From CALMFG01 sp963674805 (GTDB lineage Bacteria; Bacillota; Clostridia; Christensenellales; CALMFG01): a stretch of 64,000 nt of DNA. The position numbers were made by a program, and so were the translations under genes. Below, piece by piece: positions 54,026-63,904 of the stretch; within the stretch, counting starts at the first letter, position 1; every line of letters begins with the position of its first letter. The stretch is taken from NCBI GenBank assembly GCA_963674805.2, contig CAXXNY010000017.1:1-64000 (forward strand). The letters run 5' to 3'. A model generated the notes under the pieces. That model ran no database searches and had not been told where the DNA came from. It saw nothing but the letters and a program-made list of their open reading frames with translations.

Positions 54026-54079
54026 TTATTTGTTTCCACAAGAGCCGGAGCATGCGCTTGCTGTTGGTTTGGATGCCAT
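54026..54079 (-). CDS. Candidate 17-codon microprotein with CxxxC
   Basis: A short frame reads MASKPTASACSGSCGNK, stop TAA. A perfect AGGAGG (54087-54092) lies seven bases before the ATG, the best ribosome-binding site in this stretch. The peptide is Ser/Ala/Gly-rich with two Cys three residues apart. It might be a real small protein, a leader peptide or chance. The surrounding 53928-54442 region has no other gene that I can support. Confidence 0.35.
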   Translation of the reverse strand: MASKPTASACSGSCGNK

Positions 54080-54442
54080 GATGGTTCCTCCTGCCGATCC
54101 GTTGCCCCACGACCGCAGAAGCCGTTGGCAGGCAACCGTCCCCGGAAGGTGTTCAAGACGGTTGCCGTTTAATCGTTCGGCAGATGGATCATGTATGTAA
54201 TCCTTACTTGGCCCATGGAAAGGAAGGTCAGAGCAACGTGCCCAACGTTATTTGCGTTTATAGGCGGGGCATCTTATTTGCTGGAAAAAGCATACCGGGA
54301 TCGACCGTGCACGTGAATCATCGTGGGCCTGTATAGAAAGCGCTCGGCATCAAAGGAAGAAAATCGATCATATACGTTCACATGAAGAGAACACTCCGGG
54401 CCATCATCTATCCGCAGCTTTACATATTTTTAACCGCCGCTG

Positions 54443-54793
54443 TCACCCAATCGTATTCTTGACAATCCCCACCAGTTTTTCCGGATCGAAGGGCTTTTTC
54501 ACGAAGGCGATGGCATCCTTGATGGCGTGGTCGCCGTCGATGCCGCTGACCACGATGATCGGGGTGTCGCGCAGTTCCTTGTCCTTGCGCAATTTGCGAT
54601 AGAAGCGGGGGCCCCACTCACCGGGCATCTGAAGGTCAAGGGTGATCAGGTCGGGCTTCTCCTGCTTGACCACGTCAAGGCCTTCCATGGTGCTGGAGGC
54701 GGTGCAGGTTTCGTAGCCGTTGTCGCTGAATACGGCTTCCAGGTACCTGACCACAATGGGGTCATCATCGATGATGAGGATTTTTTTTGGCAT
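54443..54793 (-). CDS. Single-domain response regulator (receiver only)
   Basis: This is a ~116-aa CheY-like receiver. ATG 54793 (MPKKILIIDDDPIVV) starts the fold. Acidic pocket DDD near 9-11, phospho-acceptor Asp in LITLDLQMPG near 54, Ser in VVSGIDG and Lys in FVKKPFD near 104 are present. No output domain follows, so it acts through a partner. No histidine kinase gene is in the window. A 20-bp hairpin repeat precedes it. Confidence 0.9.
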   Translation of the reverse strand: MPKKILIIDDDPIVVRYLEAVFSDNGYETCTASSTMEGLDVVKQEKPDLITLDLQMPGEWGPRFYRKLRKDKELRDTPIIVVSGIDGDHAIKDAIAFVKKPFDPEKLVGIVKNTIG

Positions 54794-54817
54794 GAGAAAA
54801 GCCTCCACGTTAAATGG

Positions 54818-54837
54818 ATTCCCGCCGCCGCGGGAAT
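54818..54837. repeat. ATTCCCGC-CGCC-GCGGGAAT hairpin repeat
   Basis: This is a perfect 8-bp inverted repeat within GGATTCCCGC...GCGGGAATGAC, a form I know as a common dispersed intergenic hairpin in many proteobacteria. It lies 25 bp upstream of the receiver gene. Confidence 0.55.
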
Positions 54838-54957
54838 GACAAAGATGGAAATATAATATGCGTTAACGATTTAATCAGTTCTACAAGGCGATCTTATCCC
54901 GCGATTAAATCTTCTCTCCAATGGACGATGATGCAACCCTTCCTGTTTAACGTTGAT

Positions 54958-55086
54958 CCAGAAAGGGTCGGTTTTGTTTCAGCCCAAGGCCGCAGCGATG
55001 TTGAAACCGGAGGCGTAGCAGCGCTACATCGAGGATTTCATCATCGTGAGCACACCCGGTCTGGAGCATTAAGATGCCCTTTCTGG
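54958..55086 (-). repeat. 129-nt hairpin repeat element, copy B (3' of tmcA)
   Basis: This copy has the same layout as 33714-33840: outer CCAGAAAGGG/CCCTTTCTGG (10 bp), a 9-of-10 helix GATGTTGAAA/TTTCATCATC and apical GTAGC-AGC-GCTAC. It starts 7 bp after the tmcA stop on the coding strand. No T run follows. Confidence 0.8.
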
Positions 55087-55093
55087 GTTAACA

Positions 55094-55474
55094 TTACTTG
55101 ATGTGGCATTCCCCGCACAGTATCGGCCCCTTCTCCTGCTCTTGGTGGCAGCCTTTGCAATTGGTGTGAAAGGCTTTGATCAGAGACGGCTGGTCATCGG
55201 ATCCTTTCAGGTCATGGCATTCCGAGCAGCTCTGGTCCTCAGAGGATTCATCTTCCACCAGCTGGCCGTCCTCGTAGACGTGGTGGCACACGTTGCATTC
55301 GTCGATGCCGGCAGTTTCATTGTGCTCATCGTGGACGAATACCGACGGCGTGCGCTGGGGGTTGCCGAATGCGGCATTGTCCACGACGGTCATGTCGTCC
55401 TGGGACCATGCCGGAGAGCTGGCCAGAGCGATCCCGATGGATAGTGACAGCGCGATCCGTGTGACGGTTTTCAT
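55094..55474 (-). CDS. tmcA: Tetrahaem cytochrome c3 of the Tmc complex
   Basis: This ~126-aa periplasmic cytochrome has a signal peptide (TRIALSLSIGIALASSPAWS) from ATG 55474. Four CxxCH motifs are present (CNVCH, CSECH, CKGCH, CGECH), plus extra His axial ligands (FVHDEHNE, AFHTNCKG). The mature chain is acidic (EDGQLVEDESSEDQS), as in type II c3. TmcA receives electrons from the main type I c3 pool and passes them to the membrane complex. It is the first gene of tmcABCD here, 20 bp before tmcB. Confidence 0.93.
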   Translation of the reverse strand: MKTVTRIALSLSIGIALASSPAWSQDDMTVVDNAAFGNPQRTPSVFVHDEHNETAGIDECNVCHHVYEDGQLVEDESSEDQSCSECHDLKGSDDQPSLIKAFHTNCKGCHQEQEKGPILCGECHIK

Positions 55475-55494
55475 ATTTCCTCCTGGCTTGGGCC

Positions 55495-56829
55495 TCACGC
55501 GGGCTTTTCCATGACTTCGTAGATAATATCCCCGAAGAATTTGATATCCAGACCGATTTCGTAGTGGTGAACGATGTCGTGCAGGCCGCTGTGGCAGTTG
55601 TGACAGGGGGCCACAAGGACCTCCGCGCCCTTGGTCTTGGCGCCAAAGAGCTGTTCGGCCTTGACCCGGTTGCCCTCGATGCGCGTCATTTTAAATGGCG
55701 GGCCGGTGTTGATCACACCGCCGCCGGCGCAGCAGCAGTAGTTGTGCTCCCGGTTTGGGTGCATCTCAATCACATTTTCGCACAGGGCGTGGGCCACGTA
55801 ACGGGCCTTCTCGTGCAGTCCGCCGCCACGCACCACGTTGCACGGATCGTGGAGGGTGATGGGGGGCTGGTACTTTTTGGCGATCTTGATGCGCCCTTCC
55901 TTGATGAGGTCGTGGTAGAACTCGATGGCATGCACGATGGTAAACGGCGGCATGGACCACCCCAACCAGCGGTTGCCCACGTCGTAGACCGATCGGAAGG
56001 CGTGCCCGCATTCACCCATGACGATCTTTTTCACCTTGAGGCGCTCCGCGGTCTCGAAATGGGCGCGTTTGATGCGCCCCATGATCTCGTTGTCCCCGGT
56101 GAACATGGCCATGTCGCTGTTGTCCCACCCCACGGAGGCGGGCATGGTCCAATCCACCCCGGCGACATGCATGATATAGGCGGCCTGGTAGATCAGCTGG
56201 GCCTGGAATTTCGGCTCCGGGGCGATGACGCTGTACATGATGTCCGCCCCTTCCTTTTCCAGGGGAATGCGCAGGTCGGGGATCTCGGCCTGGGCTTCCT
56301 CCTCCTGCCACTGGAGGGTGTCCGGCCATTCGTCGCCCTTGACCCACATCTGGTTCATGGTCACCGAGTGGCTGTGGGCCGTGTCCTGAATGTAGAGCGG
56401 CGTAACCCCCAGCCGGTGGATGATGCGTCGCACCACGCTCATCAGGTAGGCGATGTCGATGCCGAAGGGGCAATACTGGGCGCAGCGCTTGCACAGGTTG
56501 CATTCAGTGTGGGCGATGATGGCGGCCTTGCGGATAAATTCGGGGCTCACCCGCCCTTTTTTCTTGAGCATCTCCCAGATGGTCTGCTTGACCTTGCCCA
56601 CCGGTGAGTAATGCGGGTCCTTGTCGTGTGACAGGTAATAGTGGCAGGCTTCCGAACACAGGCCGCAATGAATGCAGGTTTCCACGTACGTCTTCAGCCG
56701 GGCGCCGGTCTCATTGTCAATAACGCTGTTGATTACCGACTGTATTTTTTCATCCGTAAGCCGGGAGATGCCGACATCGATACCCTCGTCCACGACCTTG
56801 GGTTTTTCTTTTTTTGACGGTTCCGCCAT
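55495..56829 (-). CDS. tmcB: Tmc complex iron-sulfur subunit TmcB (HdrD-like)
   Basis: This is a 444-aa cytoplasm-facing subunit. Two [4Fe-4S] motifs, CIHCGLCSEACHYY near 52 and CNLCKRCAQYCPFG near 112, are followed by two CCG-type regions. These are represented by VMGECGHAFRSVYDVG near 270 with LHDPCNVVRGGG near 325, and YCCCAGGGVINTG near 365 with APCHNCHSG near 405. The pattern is the HdrD heterodisulfide-type arrangement found in TmcB and HmcF. It probably links the membrane subunit to a cytoplasmic acceptor. Confidence 0.93.
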   Translation of the reverse strand: MAEPSKKEKPKVVDEGIDVGISRLTDEKIQSVINSVIDNETGARLKTYVETCIHCGLCSEACHYYLSHDKDPHYSPVGKVKQTIWEMLKKKGRVSPEFIRKAAIIAHTECNLCKRCAQYCPFGIDIAYLMSVVRRIIHRLGVTPLYIQDTAHSHSVTMNQMWVKGDEWPDTLQWQEEEAQAEIPDLRIPLEKEGADIMYSVIAPEPKFQAQLIYQAAYIMHVAGVDWTMPASVGWDNSDMAMFTGDNEIMGRIKRAHFETAERLKVKKIVMGECGHAFRSVYDVGNRWLGWSMPPFTIVHAIEFYHDLIKEGRIKIAKKYQPPITLHDPCNVVRGGGLHEKARYVAHALCENVIEMHPNREHNYCCCAGGGVINTGPPFKMTRIEGNRVKAEQLFGAKTKGAEVLVAPCHNCHSGLHDIVHHYEIGLDIKFFGDIIYEVMEKPA

Positions 56830-56903
56830 GTTGAGAACTCCTTTTTCAGCTTATGCCGGATTTCAACACACACCGGCCGCGGGTTGATCGAATCCGCTGT
56901 CTG

Positions 56904-57563
56904 CTACCAGTCCCGGGCGTGCCGCACATTGCCGAATTCCGAACCCATGTATGCCCGGGTGAACGGCGAGAAGAGCATGTGGCTCAGGCGCGTAAAGGGA
57001 ATTGCCGCCAGCATGATATCTCCGGCCAGCACGTGCAGGCCCATGACCAGCGGATAGGACAGCCACTGGTGGTAGGCCAGAAACCCGGTGACAAAGGGTG
57101 CTGCCACGATGGCCAGAATCACGAAGTCCGAGGCGGAAGTGACGAACCTGACTTCCGGCTGGGTAAGTCGTCGAACCAGAAAGTAGACCGCACCCAGGAT
57201 GACGATGACGGTCATGACATCGGACACGGCGTCGGGAAGTGTCCACCAGTTCAGGGAAAATGCTTCGTCCCAGAGTACGACATGAGAGAGCAGAAACAGG
57301 GGCGTGACCACCAGGCAGATGTGAAAGGCGAACGTGACCACGGTGAGTACGGGCTGGCGTCGCCAGTTCACGGTGGCAAAGGGGATAATCCAGTGCAAAA
57401 TGGATCGCAGGCTGTAGCGCCAACTCATGTAGGTGAATATGAATTTCTCTTTTTCGGCAACCAGCATCAGCATGCTGACGATGCGGTAGACGCTGCCCCC
57501 GAAAAAGAGAATAAAGGCGATCCATGCCAGCGGCCCACTGACAAAGTTATAGAAGGTATGCAT
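56904..57563 (-). CDS. tmcC: Tmc complex cytochrome b-type membrane subunit TmcC
   Basis: This 219-aa protein has about six hydrophobic helices and resembles the NarI/HmcE cytochrome b family. Candidate haem-ligand His residues lie in SILHWIIPFATVNW, TFAFHICLVVTPL, LLSHVVLW and VMGLHVLAGDI. GGAG lies 10 bases before the ATG. It likely carries electrons across the membrane between TmcA and TmcB and may touch the quinone pool. It lies 75 bp from tmcB and 12 bp from tmcD. Confidence 0.92.
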   Translation of the reverse strand: MHTFYNFVSGPLAWIAFILFFGGSVYRIVSMLMLVAEKEKFIFTYMSWRYSLRSILHWIIPFATVNWRRQPVLTVVTFAFHICLVVTPLFLLSHVVLWDEAFSLNWWTLPDAVSDVMTVIVILGAVYFLVRRLTQPEVRFVTSASDFVILAIVAAPFVTGFLAYHQWLSYPLVMGLHVLAGDIMLAAIPFTRLSHMLFSPFTRAYMGSEFGNVRHARDW

Positions 57564-57575
57564 GTGTTATTTCTC

Positions 57576-58842
57576 CTAACCGGTGATGGTAGAAACAGGC
57601 ACGATGCGCCGGACATAGTTGCCCGCCTCGATGGTGCGCAGCATCAGATGCGTTCCGTCGGGGCTGAAGACCGGGGGCCAGGCGGCATCACAGGATGTGG
57701 ACCAGGTCCGGTTGTTCACCGTGTAGGTGTACTGGCCCGTCTTCTCCACCTTGGCGGCCACGGTCTTTTCCATCCGGGCTGAAGACCGGCTTCCAGGCCA
57801 TGTCCCAGCTATCGGACCAGGGTTTTCCGTCGACCACGACGCGGTAGGTCTCATCATCCTTGGCCAGGGCGGCGATACACTGCCCATCCGGACTGAACGT
57901 TGCGTCGGTGACCAGCCTGGTGAAGGTGGCCGACCAGGGAACGCCGTCCACGGCCACGGTCCATCGGCCGTAGCTGGGGGCCACGATGGCGGCCAGCCGG
58001 CTGCCGTCGGGGCTGAACATCTGATGCCAGAGCTGCACAAAACGGCGATCCCAGATGATTTTGTCGTTCTCTGCCAGCGCCCACAATCCCTTTTCCCGAA
58101 CCGGTGCCACCACCGTGCCGGTGGCCGGGTTGAACCTTGGTTCCCAGACGGTGGCGTAGCGCGATTCCCAGGGAACGCCGTCCACGGCAATGGTGTAATC
58201 GTAAAGGTTGAGCCGCACTTCGGCGGCCAGGTGTTCTCCGTCCGGGCTGATGGCCAGGTTCCAGACGTTGACGAAGCGTTCATCCCATGGTTTTCCGTCC
58301 AGGGCGGCGGAAAAGGAGCCCTCCTGGAATTTGTGAATCTCTCCGGAGTCCACATCTTCCACCTGAACGGCACCGGCGGTGTGCCGTCCATCCGGGCTCA
58401 GGGCAAAATAGGTCATGTTGGCGTAAGTCTGCTCCCAGGGTTTCCCGTTGAGGACCATGGCGTATCGCATGTCCTGCTGCACGGCGGCGGCAATACTGGC
58501 ACCGTCGGCGCTGAATCGGGGTTCCCAGATGTAGCCGAATTTGTTCTCCCAGGCTTCGCCATCCACGGCCATGGTCCATTCGCCCATTTCGGACACCAGG
58601 GCGGTGAGACGCCCGTCCGGTGAGAAACGCAGGTGCCAGATTTTATCGAACACCGTTTCCCCCCAGGCCCGGCCGTTGACGCACACGGTGAATTCGCCTT
58701 CGTCAACGTTGACGATGGCGGCGACTTTTTCACCGTCTGGGCTGACATGGGATTCCTCAACCCATTGGTAGTTATCTTTCCAGGTGGCCAGGGAAATCTT
58801 CTTTTCACTGGTCTCCCAGTCCCAGCTTCGGGAATCAACCAT
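57576..58842 (-). CDS. tmcD: Tmc complex beta-propeller subunit TmcD (apparent frameshift)
   Basis: After repair this is a ~421-aa WD40-like propeller. At least seven blades repeat a pattern like FSPDG...AVDGxPW (HLRFSPDGRLTALVSEMGEW, YFALSPDGRHTAGAVQVEDV, NLAISPDGEHLAAEVRLNLY). The frame breaks at about 57765: FSPDGK continues TVAAKVEKTGQYTYTVNNRT, needing one base removed or two added, and ends VRRIVPVSTITG at 57576. It has no signal peptide. By coding order it is the most 5' gene of the operon, ahead of tmcC, with GAGGAGG before its ATG. Its role in the complex is not established; propellers often assist assembly. Confidence 0.88.
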
Positions 58843-58932
58843 AACCCCTCCTCGTTAAAATAATCGCGATTCTATACTGAGTCGGATGCGAAACCGCAAG
58901 TTTGTTTTTGGTCCCATGCACAAAAAAGATGG

Positions 58933-59673
58933 TTATACGGTCTCGATTTTGTTGATGAGCGATATGGCCGCTTCCACCGTATCAACGCACGGTGCAACCC
59001 GCGTAATGCCCACCATGTCGAAAATGGTGTTGAAATTTTCCGACAGGCCCGCAATACAAACCCGCGTTCCTCGCGTTTTGGCCTCGGTGAGCAGTCGGGT
59101 GAGCAAGGCGATGCCGGCCCCGTTTACGGCCGAATAGTCATCGAAATTCAGGATGATGCCTTTGGCGCCTGAATCCAGTGCACGCTGCAGCGATGCCATC
59201 AGCAGTTTTTTGTGCTGACCGGTCAGGGTGCTGCGAATGGAAACGATCGCCATCCCGCGCGAGATGTTCACTTCGATGGGGATGCTCTCCGGCCGGTCGG
59301 TTTCCAGGCGCGCTTCCGCCCGCTTGAGTGCGGCATCAAGGGCGCTTCGACCAATGGGCTTGTTGATAAAGTCGGTGGCATCAAGGTTCAGGGCGCGGAC
59401 CACCTGATCCATATCCCCATGACCGGTAATCACGATTACCTCAGTGGCCGGTGCGGTTTTCTTGATCTGCTTGAGGACCTCAAAACCGTCCATGCCGGGC
59501 ATTTTCAAGTCGGTGAAAACGATGCCGGGGTGATGCTCCCGGACGAGTTGAAGGCCGGTTTCACCATTTTCAGCCGTCATCACCGAATAGCCGTAAGCAT
59601 TCAGAAACAGACGGAACATGGTCAAGGTAGCGGTTTCATCGTCGATGACCAGAACCGTTTTCATGGCTTCCAT
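58933..59673 (-). CDS. Response regulator with C-terminal STAS domain
   Basis: This ~246-aa protein comprises a receiver domain (VLVIDDETATLTMF, Asp in FTDLKMPGMDG, Lys in INKPIGRSA) and an anti-sigma-antagonist STAS domain (about 130-240, LNFDDYSAVNGAGIALLTRL with the conserved Ser/Asn region). ATG 59673 (MEAMKTVLVIDDE) is preferred over a longer frame from 59751. Such fusions belong to partner-switching systems, here without a visible kinase or phosphatase. It is encoded just upstream of tmcD in the same direction (90-bp spacer), so it might be co-regulated with tmc. Confidence 0.85.
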   Translation of the reverse strand: MEAMKTVLVIDDETATLTMFRLFLNAYGYSVMTAENGETGLQLVREHHPGIVFTDLKMPGMDGFEVLKQIKKTAPATEVIVITGHGDMDQVVRALNLDATDFINKPIGRSALDAALKRAEARLETDRPESIPIEVNISRGMAIVSIRSTLTGQHKKLLMASLQRALDSGAKGIILNFDDYSAVNGAGIALLTRLLTEAKTRGTRVCIAGLSENFNTIFDMVGITRVAPCVDTVEAAISLINKIETV

Positions 59674-60268
59674 ATCAATGGGTTTCCCTCGGGATCGGGT
59701 TGGATCAAATCGGTGTTGCCGGTGCACTGCTGTCCGGGCGGACATGCTCATGATACCTAAAACCTGAATATTTGCAATAATTTCCTTGGCGCCGGGTGCC
59801 GCCGGTTTCCTTCTATTGCATGCACCAGGTAATTCACGCTACCGGCTGACGGCCCATTTGCACCGGAACGGGAATCTATTGTACATTATCGAGGGTAAGC
59901 CCGGATTCGGTCTTCACCATTTGTGAAATCCGGCCACGAGTGGAAACCGGTATACATCCACCCAAAGTGAGCGATTGTCGAGCTTGCCGCAGATTCAAGG
60001 CAGATGGCGTCGCGCTATAGTGGACGATGCGCGGCGATATATAACGCCGGTGATGTGGTGAGATCGGCAACCCAATGGGTTTCACCTTTTGAATACAACA
60101 AGCGATGGTACCCAACCCTGATCGTTACCCCTCGACCTTCTTCGAGAAAGGTGAATCGCTCAGTTTGGGATCCATTATGATACCCTAAATTTAACTGTCT
60201 TTTTTCATATTGTTTATGCAACAGTGGGGTTAATCCGTCCCGCAGCCGAATAGCTGAATCGAAACGCC
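59674..60268. other. Divergent intergenic region between the receiver-STAS and BTAD regulator genes
   Basis: No gene is supported here. The region contains an 18-bp near-palindrome CGGCGATATATAACGCCG (60032-60049, one central mismatch pair) that could be an operator, and AT-rich DNA just before 60269. Promoters for both genes should lie here but no strong consensus was found. Confidence 0.4.
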
Positions 60269-63200
60269 ATGGTTGACCAGCGAATCATTCCCAAAATTAC
60301 CCTGCCGGATCTGACCCGGGCGATTCCCCGTCCGCGACTGATCCAGCGTGCCACCGATGCGGGGGCCACCCGCGTGATCCTGATCACCGGTCAGGCGGCC
60401 CAGGGAAAATCGACACTGGCGGCAGAATTTGTCCGACAGCCCGGCCCGACCGGCGCATGGATGCATCTTGATCCCACGGACAGCGATCCGGTGAATTTTT
60501 TTCGCCTGCTGGTCCATGCCCTGAAAGCTTCGCGGCCCGGCCAGAAAGTCTCCTCCTTTTTGAAAAATCCGGCCATTGCCCTGGGAACCAAAGCCGGTTC
60601 GGGGCGCATTGCCGAATTGGCCGGCGTGTTCCTGGATGAGATTATCGCCCGGGAACCGGTTCGGATGGTGATCGACGGGCTCGACCGGCTTTCCGGCAGC
60701 GCAGAAAGCCTGGCATTGATCCAGACGCTTATCGATGCCGTTACCCCGCCGAGTTGCCTGGTGCTCGTGTCCCGGGAGACACCGCTGCTTCAGCTTGAAT
60801 CGTTGCGCATCCGCCAGGAACTGGTTGTGCTGGACAACGAGGACCTGGCGTTTTCAATCGATGAAATTTCCCGTTTTTATGCGGTGCTGTATGATCTTCG
60901 CCTGGCACCCCACCAACTGGCCATGATTCGGAAAATCACCGACGGGTGGGCGGGTGGCCTGGTTCTGGTGTGGGAGGCCTTGAATCATGTCCCGGAGGAT
61001 CAGCGGCGTGCATTTATCGACAGCGGCCTGCCTGCCGCCATGCAGGGCGAGCGCCTGGCCTATTTCTCCGAAGCGGTCTTTTCCGGTCTGGATGAGGCCA
61101 CCCGGGACTTTCTGATTCGGTCGTCGATCTTTGAAACCATCGATCCGAAAATGGCTGCCCGCTACATGGAAAACCAAACGGCGGGGGGTGTCGCAACCAT
61201 TATTGACACCATGGTGCGGCGAAATTTGTTCATCCATCCGCTTTATGACCTCAAAACCGGCTGGGGATATCGCTACAACCAGTTGTTCCGCGATTTCCTG
61301 ATCGATAAATTCCATCGTGTCCTCGACGAACCAGCGCAGCAGGCGTTTTTTGCCAAGGCTGCCGACCTGGCCTGGGATGCCGGGCATTTCGAGGAGGGCC
61401 ATCCGTTTTTTCCTCAAGGCGGAAGCCTTTGACAAAGCGGCGGCGGGAATTAAAAAAATTGCCATGGGGCTGTCCGCCCAGGGACGGTTTGCCGACCTGG
61501 CAGGTTGGATCGACATCCTGCCGGACGCCTTGGTCGATCAAGATGCCTGGTTGTTTTTTTACCGTGCTGTGGGGCGACGCATTATCGGCGGACGCCGGAA
61601 TATCCATGCTTTTTCAAGAGCCCTGGATCGGTTTAAGGTGGAAGGCGACCAGCGGGGCCAGCTCCTGGCACTGGCCTATCTCATCGAAGCCGCCGTTTTC
61701 CTCGGCCATCCGGCCCCGGCGTTGAACCCATGGCTCGAATCGGCCTGGACCCTGCTCGAAAGGGTGAGCGGCAACCGTTATTATGCGTTTGCCAAGGCGG
61801 TGTTGTGGATGCAGGTGGCCTTCGGTTACATCTCCGGTACCGGTGATCTTCAAAAAGGCCTGTCTGCCTGCCGCAATGCGATGTTGCTGGCCAACACCAT
61901 CGGGGACGAAACGCTGACGGTGAACGCCACCATCATCCATGTATTCGGATTCACCATGGCCGGAGAGTTTGAGGCCGCGGAAAAAGCACTTGCGACCATT
62001 CAGAAACTGGTGGCAGCCGCTTATCCCGAATATCGCGCTTTGCGCAATCTTGTGCGCATCAAACTGGCATTGTCCAAGGGCGACCTGGAACGTGCCCAGC
62101 AGATGCTGGATGCCAATCAGGAAGATATCGACAAGTTTGGCCTGCTGTTTCTTTACCCCATCCACGTTGATTTTTCCGGCCTCCTTCAGATCCATCAACG
62201 GCGCTTTGATGCCGTGGGGCGAACCGCCCATCACCTCAAGGACGTGGCCATGCTGGCAGCCAATCCCCTTTACAATGGATTGGCCCTGCGCCTGCGGGCA
62301 TTGAAAGCATATCATCAGGGGCACTTTGAGCGGGCGCGCATGTGGGCAGAACAGGGGGTCGAGGTGATTGCCCACAGTCAGGGAGAGAGCATTCACCTGT
62401 TTCGCAGCCGTTTGATCCTGGGCATGGTCGCCTATCATCTGGATGATCTTTCCGGTGCCCGCAAGACGCTGGAATCGGCCCACGATTTTTTCAGCCGGGT
62501 GTTCAGCCACCTGTCGCTGGTCGAGGCCCGCCTGGGTCTTTCATTGGTGGCAAGGGCCATGGGTGAGGCCGGGGAGGCCGAGGGGCATTTGGAATCCGCT
62601 TTAGCCCTGGCGGCGTCAAAGGGATACGAAGCCTTCCCCATTTTATCTGCCGGTGATGTTGCGGCGGCTTGCTCAGCGGCCATCCCGCACCCTCGAGCAG
62701 AGATTGCCGGTCTTGCCCGTTGCCTTATGGCCCGCCTGCCTCTGCAAACGCCTGCTCCGGCAGCGGGCAACCAGGGGGATGCTGGCTTGCCGGACCAGCG
62801 CCCAACGGTAAGGGGTGAAACCGATGGCACCCGCTTTCATTTTGAAATCCGGACCCTGGGCGGGTTTGAAGTCCGCCTCAACGGCGGTGATGTCATTGCC
62901 GATGCCCAGTGGACCGGCCATCGCCAGAAGCTGTTGCTTAAAGCCATTCTCGTTAATGGGTGCCGGGAGATTCCCAAAGACATCCTTATGGATGCCCTCT
63001 GGCCGGACAGCAGTCACGAGGCGGCCCTGAAGCGTTTTAAAGTCACCCTGCACCGGCTGCGCAGAATCCTGGAGCCGGACGTTGATTATCGCTCCGTTTC
63101 ATCCTGCATTTCCCTGAAGGACAACCTGGTCAGCCTCGACATGGGACGCTGCCGGGTGGACGTCAATGATTTTTTGGCGGCCTGTGATCAAATCCGGCAG

Positions 63201-63607
63201 CTAAAGCGCGATGACGATGACCGGCGGCTCCTGAGGGCCTGCCAGCGGGCGGCTGACATATACCGGGGAGATTTTTTACCGGAAGAGCCCTATCTGGGTT
63301 GGGCTGAAATGAAGCGCGCCCGCTTTAAAAGATCAATATCTTGCCGTGCTCTTTGAGATGGCGGGGCTTTTTCGAACGAAAAGGAGACCTGGAACAGGCG
63401 ACGCGGCACTGCACTGCCGTGATCCAGGCCGATCCGCTGGCCGAGCACGCCCACTTGCGACTCATGCGCCTGCTTCAGCGCCAGGGACGGCGAAGCGCCG
63501 CCCTTAAAGTATATCGGGATCTGGCGGAAACCCTCGCCACGGAACTGGACACCGCCCCCGACCCCGCCACCACGCAAATATACGAGCAAATAATGAAAGC
63601 CGGTTAA
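60269..63607 (+). CDS. STAND ATPase/BTAD transcriptional regulator (three apparent frameshifts)
   Basis: After repair this is a ~1111-aa MalT/SARP-like regulator. The N-terminus is a STAND ATPase (Walker A ITGQAAQGKSTLAAEF near 39; VIDGLDRLSG near 134), followed by a helical repeat array (~390-840). Near the C-terminus are a winged-helix DNA-binding domain (EIRTLGGFEVRLNGG, GHRQKLLLKAILVNG) and a bacterial transcriptional activation (BTAD) domain. Breaks occur at 61396-61398 (GGG for GG), 63327-63330 (AAAA for AAA) and 63368-63372 (TTTTT for TTTT). Each is a one-base excess in a homopolymer, and removing them gives RFKDQYLAVLFEMAGLFERK. It is likely a ligand-responsive activator; targets are unknown. 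It is divergent from the receiver-STAS gene. Confidence 0.83.
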
Positions 63608-63734
63608 CCGGCTCCCACGATTCCTCAATTCGCCATACACCCATTCCTCTGTAACTCGCCTTGTATCCTTTTTGTAACCATGGCCTGTGGTAATGATCAT
63701 AAAAATAAGGGGCGCCTGCTGTCGGGTTGTCCCT

Positions 63735-63817
63735 GAAGATCCTCTTTATCGTGGATCCGGGTCTTCACCTGCTGAGTCGGCACCTCCGGGTGAAGGTCCG
63801 GATCTTCTCGCCGGAGG
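63735..63817 (+). promoter_or_regulatory. Structured leader with competing helices before the formate dehydrogenase-like gene
   Basis: One hairpin pairs GATCCGG (63754-63760) with CCGGATC (63798-63804) and CTTCACC (63763-63769) with GGTGAAG (63789-63795), around a symmetric GT/GT internal loop. Alternatives are GAAGATCC (63735-63742) with GGATCTTC (63800-63807), and CCTCCGG (63783-63789) with CCGGAGG (63811-63817). The first alternative cannot coexist with the outer helix. I could not match it to a known riboswitch. Confidence 0.5.
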
Positions 63818-63904
63818 GCTGGTTTCAGGCATTTCCATGTCTGATCTCCATCGGAAAAAAGCTGTTCAGGAATGGATAACCGGTTAAAGAAAAGGAGAAC
63901 TGTT

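Noticed and set aside
54818..54837. Terminator for the receiver gene region
   Set aside because: The hairpin has no T run on either strand and matches a dispersed repeat form instead.
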